A DNA stretch of 64,000 bases from Alopecurus myosuroides. Lineage: Eukaryota; Streptophyta; Magnoliopsida; Poales; Poaceae. A program made the translations under genes and the position numbers. The notes beneath the pieces are model-generated. The model was given only the letters and a program-made list of their open reading frames with translations. It made no database searches and was not told the origin of the DNA. This document shows positions 48,104 through 57,326 of this stretch, piece after piece. Location: positions 294,445,076 to 294,509,075 of the forward strand of contig CM054060.1 of assembly GCA_028641055.1 (NCBI GenBank). The letters are read 5' to 3'. Position 1 is the first letter of the stretch. Each line of letters starts with the position of its first letter.

Positions 48104-50560
48104 TAACCGCAATCATATGGCTTTCCTTGGGGTTAGATTGAAATCTTGCACACAAACCCACACTAAACATAATATCCGGTCTAGATGCACAAAGATAAAG
48201 GAAAGATCCAATGATAGAGCGATAAAGTTTTGGATCAACGGGTATACCTTCATGATCCATAGTAAGACTCGATAAGCTAGTGGCTTGGCATTGATCATAT
48301 CAAATTTCTTGAGCATGTCTTGAATGTATTTTGCTTGGCAAATAAAAGTTCCTTCGTAATGTTGCTTGATCTCAAAACCGAGAAAGAACTTCAATTCCCC
48401 CATCATAGACATCTCAAACTCACTTGTCATTAGTTTGTAAAATTGGTCTACAAAACTCACATTAGATGATCCCCTCAACATATACTTGGCATATTAAGAA
48501 GTGTCCATCTACACTTTTGGTAAAGGGAAACCACGATCAACTAAGAACTCCTTTAAATGATCATACCAAGCACGTGGGGCTTGTTTGAGGCCATACAAAG
48601 CCTTATGGAGGAAGTAGACATGGTTAGGATACTTGGGATCCTCGAACCCCGGAGGTTGTTCAACATATACCAATTCATTTTGAGGTCCATTTAGAAAATC
48701 ACTTTTAACTTCCATTTGATGCAAGATCAAATTATGGCTAGTGGAAAATGCAAGTAATATACAAATGGATTCAAGTCTAGCTACGGGAGCGAAAGTTTCA
48801 CCGTAGTCAAGTCCTTCGACTTGAGAGTAGCCTTGAGCAACCAATCGAGCCTTATTGCAAATCACTTGCCCATGAGAGTCTTGCTTGTTCTTGAACACCC
48901 ATTTTGTTCCAATGACATTATGATCCTTGGGTCTTTCCACTAGAGACCATACTTTGTTTCTTTCAAAATTATGGAGCTATTCATGCATAGCTTGAACCCA
49001 ATCTTCATCTTCAAGAGCATCATAAACTTTTCTAGGTTCAACATGAGGGACATATGAGTGAATACCACAAAACTTTAGTACTTTACCACGAGTGGATACA
49101 CTTCTTCCCAAGCCACCAATAATATTATTTTGATAATGTGACTTTTGCTGCAATCTTGAGCCTTTACGAGTCATGATACAAATTAGTGCATCGTCGGGAT
49201 TCTCATTTGGAGGAATATCCTCATCATTTCCTTCGTCAAGACCATGATCTATCCGGAGTGGAGTTCTTGGTGAAGAGTCACCAACATCATCTCCACCATT
49301 ATCATTAGGTGGATCTTGATCACTTTCTTGATGAGTGGTATCAATTTGAAAGTCTTGTTCTTGTTCTTGGTCTACCATTTGATTGATGGTTGATGTAAAG
49401 GGCTCCACTTGCGTAGATCTAGTCTCATCCTCCTTTACCACAAGGTGTCTGTCAACGGGTATAAGCGGACCTATACCCATTCTTTCTATGGCTATGGAGG
49501 AAGGTTCATCACCTACATCATCACAATCAATTTGCTCCTCTTGGGAGCCATTATCCTCATGAAACTCCACATTCATAGATTTTTCAACACACCCGGTGGA
49601 TATGTTGTAGACTCTATAAGTATGAGAGTTCGTGGCATAACCAACAAATATGCCTTCAAAAGTTCTAGGATTAAATTTAGACAATCTAGTGCCTTTAATG
49701 TAAACTTGGCATTTTCACCCAAAAACTCGAAGATACTTGAGGTTGGGTTTGTTACCGGTTAGGAGTTCATATGGAGTCATACCAATCATCGGACGAAGGA
49801 AGAGTCGGTTAGATAGATGACAAGTGGTGTTGATAGCTTCGGCCCAAAAGTTATATGGGGATTTGAACTCGGCCATCATAGTTCTTTCCATATCAATAAG
49901 TGTGCGATTCTTCCTCTCTGCTACACCATTTTATTGAGGGGTGTACGCAGCAGAATATTGATGTCTTATCCCCTCATCACTCAAGAATTTATAAATGGTG
50001 TAGTTCTTGAACTCGGACTCGTTGTCACTCCTAATTGCCAAGATCTTGGTGTCATATTGGCGTTGCACTTCCGTGTCCCAAGAGATGAACCTTTCTTGAG
50101 TCTCACTCTTCTTCTTGATATAGAATACCCAAGTGTATCTTGTATAATCATCCACAATCACCAAACAATACTTCTGGCCACCAAGACTATCATATGTAGG
50201 AGGCCCAAATAGGTCCAAGTGAATAAGCTCAAAGGGCCTCGTTGTGGAGATGATTGATTTCTTGAGATGATTCTTCTCATGCATCTTTCCGGCAATACAA
50301 GAGCTACAAGGGCGATCTTTGAAAAAAAATCACACTTGTTAGTCCTAGCACGTTCTCACCCTTCACTAGAGTTTGTAGATTTCTATACCGACGTGGCCCA
50401 AGCGGCAATGCCAAAGCCACCCCACGTCGGATTTAGCCATTAGACAAGTGGCGATATGTGTAGTTTCATTTAAAAATCCACTATATACATACCGTTTTCC
50501 ACAAATTCAACAAAGGCTACTTTAAGAGAAATGGTGTGAAGAACAAGCACGTGATGACGC
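48104..50560 (-). pseudogene. pol: Copia integrase and reverse transcriptase (right of solo LTR)
   Basis: From the right: WHCRLGHVGIEIYKL (GAG_pre-integrase, about 50450); an HLDLFGP integrase core with DDYTRYTWVFYI and RSDNESEF; a stop inside PQ-NGVAERKN near 49929 and another near 49714; FVGYATNSHTYRVYN; an acidic linker; then RT with GTKWVFKNKQD, ETFAPVARLESI, FLNGPQNELVYVEQPPGFED and LYGLKQAPRAWY. The catalytic YVDD reads YVEG here, followed by a frame change near 48500. It ends at CARFQSNPKESHMIAV before the solo LTR. The boundary at about 50560 is approximate. Confidence 0.83.
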
Positions 50561-51066
50561 CCAAATACACATGTAAAATTGCAAGGCCTTAGTCTCCTCC
50601 TTTGGGGAGAGCATCTATTAAGATATTTAACTATGTAGCAATTATAATCCTTGTAATTATCAAAGCAATATTCAAGTATAGCATAAATCTCGCATTTATA
50701 AGGTGCATCATCAATACTTTCAAGCAAATAGGCAATTTCGAATGCACCCTTCCAAGCAATAAATTCCTCATTTTGTTCCACATAATAAAATTCATAATTT
50801 CCCTTAACATAAGAAGATATGGTAAGATTATCATTATACTCACATTGAAAAGGGAGGTGTTTATACTTCCTACAGCAACAAGATTTATCAAAGCAATAAG
50901 TAACATTATAGGTAGAGCACAAGTTTTTAGCATAGTCATGCAATTTATTAATTTTCTCTGATGAGTGTATCCCTTTTTGTGACAAGAGGTGTTCCTTATA
51001 ATATTTTTGTTGTTCACCCGTGAACTCACCTCGCCAATAAGATCTAGTTTCAAAGAAATCAACCAT
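50470..51066 (-). CDS. ORF in the Athila-like Gypsy-5 leader, fused across a junction to Copia sequence
   Basis: ATG at 51066, 198 codons. The first ~155 residues (MVDFFETRSYWRGEF onward) lie in the Athila-like leader. They are rich in Tyr, Lys and Glu and carry a Cys cluster (CFDKSCCCRKYKHLPFQC). The last ~40 residues come from Copia pol (NGMYIVDF). No known domain is recognised. Leader ORFs occur in some Athila-type elements. The C-terminal fusion is probably an accident of the breakpoint. Confidence 0.4.
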   Translation of the reverse strand: MVDFFETRSYWRGEFTGEQQKYYKEHLLSQKGIHSSEKINKLHDYAKNLCSTYNVTYCFDKSCCCRKYKHLPFQCEYNDNLTISSYVKGNYEFYYVEQNEEFIAWKGAFEIAYLLESIDDAPYKCEIYAILEYCFDNYKDYNCYIVKYLNRCSPQRRRLRPCNFTCVFGRHHVLVLHTISLKVAFVEFVENGMYIVDF

Positions 51067-51163
51067 TGATAGAGCGCATGATAAAGCAAGTAAAAAAGCA
51101 AAACAATAACAAAGTAAAAAATGATTGGAGGTGAAAGACTCCCATTGCAGAAATCCTCTTCCT

Positions 51164-51180
51164 CCCCGGCAACGGCGCCA
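51164..51180 (-). other. Gypsy-5 primer-binding site
   Basis: The minus strand reads TGGCGCCGTTGCCGGGG, 7 bp inside the LTR end, the Athila-type primer site. Confidence 0.82.
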
Positions 51181-51187
51181 GAAAACT

Positions 51188-52798
51188 TGATGAAGGTTGA
51201 TACTCTTTGGGAGACCCCAAGTGTAGGGTGTGAAGAGTGCATCGACAAGTTTTCCCTCAGAAAGAAACCAAGGTTGAATCGACCAGTAAGAGAAAAAAAT
51301 CACTTCCGAAGGTTGATGCAGCTGATGTTGGCAGGGCGCACTACCGGTTCAGCAGCAACGTGGAATCTACACAACAGAATCAAATTATTTTGCCCCAACG
51401 AAGCAGTGAGGTTGTCAATCTCACCGGTTTTGCTAAAACAAGGATTAGACGTATAGTATGGAAAGCGATACTTGTTTGCAATAGATGAAATAGAACAATA
51501 ATTGCAGTAGGAAAACAATGGTTGCAGTGATTGTATATCAGTGTAAATAAATGGATCGGGGTCCATAGTTAACTAGAGGCGTCTCTCCAAAACAGATAGA
51601 TAACATGCTAGGTAAACAAATTACAGCTAGGCAATTGACAGATATAAACGCTGCACCGTAGTGCATATGCATGACATGATGATTACTATGTGATTCATGT
51701 GGGCATTACAACAAGATACATAAACCGTTATCCAACTACACCTATGACTAATAATCCACCCTCAAAGTGTCATCCGAGCAAACTTTGGGTATTAAGTTGC
51801 AAGCAACAGATAATTGCATTAAGAAAAGTCTGTAATGTAAATAATAAAATTATCATTAGACAAAGCATTGTTGTTTTCTCCCTAATGACAACAACACATC
51901 CCTTCCCGTTACGTTTCTGTCACTCGAGCGTGAGTGAAACGGAGGCATGAATCCACTATTGATCATAAATACTCCCTCTTGGAGTTACAAACATCAACTT
52001 GGCCAGAGCATCTACTAGTAACGGAGAGCATGCAAGATCATAAATAACATACACATGAAAGAACATGATAGATTGATAATCACTGGACATAGCATTCAAT
52101 ATTCATCGTATCCCAACAAACACAACATGTAGCATTACAATAAGATGATCTTGATCATGTTAGGTAGCTCACAAGATCCAAACATGAGGCATAAAAAGAA
52201 GAGAACAACCATCTAGCTACTGCTATGGACCCGTAGTCCAGGTATGAACTACTCACGCATCACTCCGGAGGAAGACATGGTTATGAAGAGCCCTCCAGTG
52301 ATGATTCACCCTCCCGGCAGAGTGCCGGGGAGAGCTCCAGAACCCTCCCGAACTAGGGTTGACGATGACGGCGGCTACGAATATTTTTTATGGTAAAGGC
52401 TCGGGTGTTTAGAGTTAACCCATGGAGGAGTTTAAATAGGCGAGAGGGCAACGTCGGTGGGTGGCCAGGGGCCCCACACCACCTCCAGGCGCGGCCAAGG
52501 GGCGCCGCCCTATGGTGTGCGGCCCCTGAGCCCCCCTCAGGGTCTCCTCTAGACTCAGTGTACGTGACGACTTTCTAAGACTCTGGAATTTTGTTTCATC
52601 CAATTCCGAGAATATTTCCCGAACAATTCTTCTGAAACAAAAACCAAGAGAAAACAACAACTGGCTCTATGGAATCTTGTCAAAAGGTTAGTCCTAGAAA
52701 ATCCATAAAGATGACATAAAGTGTATAAGAAACATGTAGCATAAGGCATGAAAACAACATGGAACATCAGAAATTATGGATACGTTTAAGACGTATCA
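51188..52798 (-). repeat. Gypsy-5 5' LTR, Athila-like (1611 bp)
   Basis: The minus strand starts TGATACGTC (52798) and ends CCTTCATCA (51188), with the primer site just inside. It shares terminus style with the LTR at 29125 but the body differs, so it is a different family. A GC-rich stretch lies at 52440-52560. The matching 3' LTR is not in the window. Confidence 0.82.
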
Positions 52799-53817
52799 GG
52801 GGCTATTGTGGGACTGGCTAGAGATGCTCTGATGGTGGAACCCACACTAGTCCCTTCATGAGCATTATGAGGCCACGTGGGGGGCCATGCGACCCAACTC
52901 CGTTAGTTTTCTTCCACGTATTCATGATTCGTCCCAGAGTGTGAAACCTCTTGGGAGAAGGGAATTGACAACACAACTGGAGCTGCCCTTTCTTTTGTTT
53001 AGGAATAAGCTTCCCGAACTAATTTCCCCATTCTTAATATGTTTGCCAAATACTCGACAACCTACAAAATAAATGGTATACGTATGCATGATGATGCATG
53101 ATAGTAGATTAATCTAAAAATATAATAAACGATAAATAATAGTGGTAAAAACAATTCAACTTCAAAAGAACAAATATATGTTTACGACATATCAATGGTC
53201 TGGTATCACCCCATAGTCTATCATTCCCCTTCCGGCTTGTTTCCACCCTACCTACCTTCGTCTCATCAAGAACAAAAATCATCCCTCCGACTCTTGGTAA
53301 CCCGTCATGATCTCCATGACGTGGATCAATGAATTTTCCAATCAAGACAACAAGACCTCCAACTTCACCATAGGATTCACAAGCTGGTGATACAAATTGC
53401 AAGACAATACTACAAGATTTCCCAAAAATGCAAAAAGTTAAGGTCGACGTGATCAGCTGGTCCCGACGGTCATGTGTGGCGGCTAGTTGACTCGAATATG
53501 AAATTTGCGAGGTCTATGATCGATGGCTCAAAAGTATGGTTTAGTGAAAAATATTCAAAAATTATAGTTTTCTAAGACTTCTTTCCAATAGTCGCAGATT
53601 CTTGATATTTTCCTACTGTTTACACAAATGTCTGAATTGACGCAAGGGAAACAAGTACAAATAAGCCGTCCAAACAGCAAACATGTCGGAACACCGAAGA
53701 AGGACGAAGGAGAATGGAACAGCCATGCCGAGTTTCCAAACACATATAGTCATAGAGGATCGTTTCTCATTGAAGTTGTCACAAGTGGGGTCTGAGGGTT
53801 TGAAGAAGCAACATCGG
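52799..53817. other. Mostly featureless sequence with one orphan transposon terminus
   Basis: Bases 52811-52829 in reverse complement read GAGCATCTCTAGCCAGTCC, nearly the same as the left end of the Harbinger-like element at 53821. This looks like the right end of a related element whose left part was removed or displaced by the LTR at 51188-52798. From 52830 to 53817 I see no gene, RNA or repeat that I can name. Confidence 0.45.
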
Positions 53818-53820
53818 TTA

Positions 53821-54963
53821 GAGCATCTCTAGCAAAGCCCGTAAAAAGGCTAAACCCGTATAATTCCGGCGTGTTGACGGGCTGGGTCCAGTTTCGAGGT
53901 CCTAGCAGCACCCGTAAATGCGGACCGACCTGAGAACGCGACTCGGGGGCCCGAGAATGCCCCCTCCAGCCGCTATATATACGGTCTCCCGAGTCGTTCT
54001 CAGGTCACGCCCCTTTAGAACCCTAGCTGCCTTTGCCGCAATCCCTCATCGCCTCGCGTAGCTACGACGAGCGATTGAGTAGAGCCCCCACCGCCTTTTT
54101 TCTGTGATGGAGCCACATGGCAACCCGTTCGCCAGAGCCAACGGGTGGAACGCAGCCTCTCCCCGTCCCATTCCCACACCACCGCCGCCGACTGAGGTCA
54201 TGCCTCGGATCGACCAGCACAACCTCATCCACTGAGGCCTCGCCGGTTACCGCGTGGCCCCTCTGCCGCTCTGGGAGGGCCTGGACCCGGTAGCGGCCGG
54301 AGTAGGTCCCCCGCGGTCACCGTCGACTGTGTTAGGGGTCCTCATGGAGGACAACTCCGGTGACGAGGCTTCAGAGGACCAGGGGCCCATGGAGACCAAG
54401 GAGGACCTCCTCTAGTTCGGGATCTAGAGGAGCCTCCGCCACGAGCGGAGGCAGGCGACTCGGCGCCGCCGCTACCTGCTCCATATCGACAACTTCAACG
54501 AGCGACAGCTGCAGCGCGCCCTCCGTGCGGACGAGGACCTGTAGCAGAAGAAGCAGGAGTGGGATGCCATTGCGGCGTCCCAGTTCGTGCAGCAGGCCCC
54601 CCTCCAGCTGGGAGTCCTCCCTCGACGACGACAACTCCAACTCCGACTGAAGACAGCGCGGCGGAGGGAGAAGAACAAGCCCCGACGAAGAAGACGACGC
54701 CGGACATTTTGGCCCTAATAGTGTAGGGTGCGGCGATGAATTAGGGTTCATCGCCGCTTATTAATCATGTTTAATTAAACTCGTTTGTGTTGCAGTTCCG
54801 CGAGGAATTGGACGCGTTTGTCCGTGCGTATTCCCGCGAAAACTTTAATTTAGCATTCATCGGTTTTCGTTTACGGGCTCTACCACGCTCCTCTCCACCA
54901 CAAATTGAAAAAACTGAGAAAAAGTTTTCAGTTCGACGTTTAAGGGCATTGCTAGAGTTACTC
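53821..54963. mobile_element. PIF/Harbinger-like DNA transposon (1143 bp, non-autonomous)
   Basis: Terminal inverted repeats match at 21 of 25 positions: GAGCATCTCTAGCAAAGCCC at the left and, in reverse complement, GAGTAACTCTAGCAATGCCC at the right. Both are flanked by TTA (53818-53820 and 54964-54966), the three-base duplication of this superfamily. The interior has a TATATATA box at 53974-53981, a leader with CCCTAGC, and from an ATG near 54106 a decayed plus-strand reading with MEPHGNPFARANGW, then several stops, through a charged part ending near 54710. No transposase catalytic domain is seen. Confidence 0.75.
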
Positions 54964-55238
54964 TTAGAGAAGCAAAAACCTTGTATAGTTACTTTACCAT
55001 GTTGTGCAAATGTGCGTAGTTACTAACTCAGCTCAAGGCACCATGTTGTTCAAACTTGTCTAGTTAGTTATTCTCATCCGGTCTAAATTAATTTTACTAT
55101 TAGACAGTTCATTTTTATGCAGTTTGTCGGATGATGCAAAAGTTTTTTTTAAATATATTTTACATGCAAATCTTATTTTGTAATACTCCTTATGGGGACA
55201 GGATGGATTATACTGCATTTTTAACGAATAAACCATGA

Positions 55239-55544
55239 GACTAGCCATAGTGGTGGTATCATAGGTAGTATCATGCAACTTGGTCCCACAAAAAAATTGA
55301 TGTGGCATGCAATTAAGGAAGAGAGAGGAGATTAGCATAGGTAGATACCGTATCATGACACGCAAAACCAAGAAAATTAATGACAAATAAATCTTGTACA
55401 TATATTTGCATTAAGATTCTACAAAATAATAAATAGAAGGTGATTATGATACTCCTATATGATACTATGCATTAGGCATGTAGTATCATATATTAGTATC
55501 ATATGCATGATACTTTTGTATGATACTTCCCACTATTACTAGTC
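55239..55544. mobile_element. MITE (306 bp)
   Basis: Inverted ends GACTAGCCATAGTGG and, reversed, GACTAGTAATAGTGG. The interior is AT-rich with many GTATCAT/ATGATAC words. TGA occurs on both outer sides, but a clear longer target duplication is not visible, so the superfamily is uncertain (Mutator-like or other). Confidence 0.6.
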
Positions 55545-55771
55545 TGAGAATGCAATTGCGGTCACCATTTCTAACTCAATCCAAAATAGAACTCTGGGTG
55601 TACTACATTGCATTTATACGTCAACATTGTTTTACGATTTTATACTCCGTATTATGGCAGCGGAAGCGGTACAAAAAACCTTTACATACTGTAGATCAAG
55701 GAACTAGCACCTGCGTGTTGTGTTTGGGTGGAGCCTCGAGTTAGTACTGTGTTGATGAGCCGAGGATGGTG

Positions 55772-56089
55772 TCACAGGCATACAACGTACCTGCCTCGCC
55801 GCGCAAACTCCGGCCCTCCTCGACGCCGGCGCCGGCGCCGGCCTCGCCGCCTGGTTTTGCGATGTGGGTGAGGATGCAGAGCTCGCCGGCGGACGGCGGG
55901 TGCACTGTCAGCCAGCCAGACAGGATACAGGCATACAACATAGTTTACCTGACGAATCTCTCTGAACTTCTCTGAAGCTTTAACTCTGAACGGTGAAAAC
56001 GGGAAGCCAAACAGGGTCGGCTCGGCGTCTAGCACCTCCACACCACACTGGTTATTGCTGTAGCCGCCGGCTTTGTCGGCGCCGTACAT
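55772..56089 (-). CDS. Small hypothetical ORF divergent from U2
   Basis: ATG at 56089, 105 codons, starting MYGADKAGGYSNNQ and becoming Arg-rich. A second frame (55941-55741) gives a more protein-like continuation (PPSAGELCILTHIAKPGG), which would need a splice between them. The candidate intron (GTAAAC to GACAG) would be only about 44 nt, too short for plants. The phrase TTGTATGCCTGT occurs twice (near 55780 and 55935). It may be a transcribed leader from a bidirectional promoter or chance. Confidence 0.2.
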   Translation of the reverse strand: MYGADKAGGYSNNQCGVEVLDAEPTLFGFPFSPFRVKASEKFREIRQVNYVVCLYPVWLADSAPAVRRRALHPHPHRKTRRRGRRRRRRRGGPEFARRGRYVVCL

Positions 56090-56239
56090 GGGCCATTCTG
56101 ATCATGGGCCATTCTGGGAATCGCGGGTCCCATATGTCGGAGACAGCGAGCAAGACGAAACGGCAAAGGAAAAACCCGTATCACTGGGCCGTGGAAGCAA
56201 AAGCGGACGTCGTGTTCTTGATGGGCTTTTGATTACTGA

Positions 56240-56360
56240 GGCCCGCACGAGACGGGCACAAGCTGCGGCTGGTTTGCGCAAGCGCAGCGACTCGCTGCTC
56301 GTTCCGTTTAGTCCCACCTCGCTCCGGGGAGGAGAAGAGGCGGTCGAGGAACCTATAAGA
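56240..56360 (+). promoter_or_regulatory. Plant U-snRNA promoter of U2 (Pol II type)
   Basis: The upstream sequence element GTCCCACCTCG (56311-56321) matches the plant consensus RTCCCACATCG at all but one base. The TATA box (TATAAG, 56354) lies 32 bp further and 33 bp before the RNA start. The USE-TATA spacing of about three helical turns is the Pol II arrangement. GGCCCG at 56240-56245 fits the monocot-specific RGCCCR element, and more GGCCCA copies lie upstream on the other strand. Confidence 0.85.
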
Positions 56361-56386
56361 AGGGGCAGAGGGCAGAGTTTCAAATC

Positions 56387-56582
56387 ATACCTTTCTCGGC
56401 CTTTTGGCTAAGATCAAGTGTAGTATCTGTTCTTATCAGTTTAATATCTGATATGTGGGCCAAGTGCCCACAACGATATTAAATTTATTTTTTATGGGGG
56501 AGGGCCCACCACAGTGGCTTGCCACTGGGGTCCTCAAGTGTTCCCCGGGCGTTGCACTACTGCCCCGGTGTGGCGCACCCCA
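56387..56582 (+). ncRNA. U2: U2 spliceosomal snRNA
   Basis: A 196-nt match to plant U2, starting ATACCTTTCTCGG and ending GGCGCACCCCA. The branch-point recognition sequence GTAGTA is at 56420-56425. The U2-U6 helix region and the Sm-site region (AAATTTATTTTTTATGGG) are present, and the 3' stem-loops (CAGTGGCTTGCCACTG) can fold. Full length with an intact promoter suggests a working gene. U2 pairs with the intron branch site in the nucleus. An AGTTAAC 20 bp downstream is a partial match to the plant 3'-end box AGTNNAA. Confidence 0.95.
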
Positions 56583-57326
56583 ACCAAATCTAATTCGAAA
56601 AGTTAACATCTGATGGTAATCTGTTCTCCATTTCCCCCCTCAAATGGGAATTCTGATGCTAATCTGTTTCTACAGGTCTTAGCAAACAAGTGTGGCACAG
56701 AGCGAGAACAAGGGGCCACCAAATAAGATAACAGGTTGTCCTTCTTGATGCTTATCTCGATTCCTTGACACATCAGCAAAACCAATGTCTGTACTTCCTC
56801 CAAATCATACCTGATCTGTAAATACTAATGACTTATAGCCAGTGAATGCGCTATGTTCCATTTCTCACTAGATTCGTATGTACAAGTACAACCACTCATT
56901 ATACAAATGGGGCCAGGTGCATCATCGGAGTTTGATCTGGCATAGAATAGAAGGAAAGCTGTCAACCATTCAATCTTTTAAACAATTATGGGGTTGAACC
57001 ATCATCGGAAAGGATTTTCTTTGGGAAAAATGGACCGCAGATGAACGTCAGAAGATTGCTGCGGCAATTGATAAAATCAGTAAGTCAAGTTGATCTAGGT
57101 GCCGTGGATATAAATGTGGTTATAAATCATGTTATTTGTACGCTTAATATATGATGCTGTGAGATACCAACTTATAACTTTTAGGCTATCATTATGTGTG
57201 GTCTCTATCATTAGAAATTGTGTGTGTGCTATTAACTACAATACAGATATATTGTACCAAAATAAGATGGTAGATGTGTTTGACAGAATGAAATGTGCAT
57301 AGACAAGACTGATAAATCATGTTATC
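56583..57326. other. U2 downstream flank with exon-like debris
   Basis: No intact ORF. A TTTCTACAG followed by GTCTTAGCAAACAAGTG near 56675, and a coding-like piece ending AAAATCA|GTAAGTC near 57080, look like splice-flanked remnants of an old gene. I cannot name it. Confidence 0.3.

Larger units (their letters stand above)
37192..50560 (-). mobile_element. SIRE/Maximus-like Ty1/Copia element, 5' end lost, interrupted by a solo LTR
   Basis: Minus-strand order from the right: GAG_pre-integrase segment, integrase, RT, RNase H, a non-coding stretch, an extra gene with an intron, a polypurine tract, and the 3' LTR. The pol order integrase-RT-RNase H is diagnostic of Copia. The extra downstream gene and the AAAAAAGGGGGAGAATG tract fit the SIRE lineage. 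Gag and the 5' LTR are missing: at about 50560 the sequence passes directly into an Athila-like leader. Multiple stops, and a damaged RT active site, make it defective. Confidence 0.85.

Noticed and set aside
29125..52798. The TGATACGTC-type LTRs at 29125-30683 and 51188-52798 as the two ends of one element
   Set aside because: Orientation and roles (3' and 5') would fit, but beyond the terminal words the LTR bodies do not match, so they are two different Athila-like families.
54371..54751. 126-codon minus-strand ORF in the Harbinger-like element
   Set aside because: Antisense shadow of the decayed plus-strand reading; low-complexity Ser/Leu runs.
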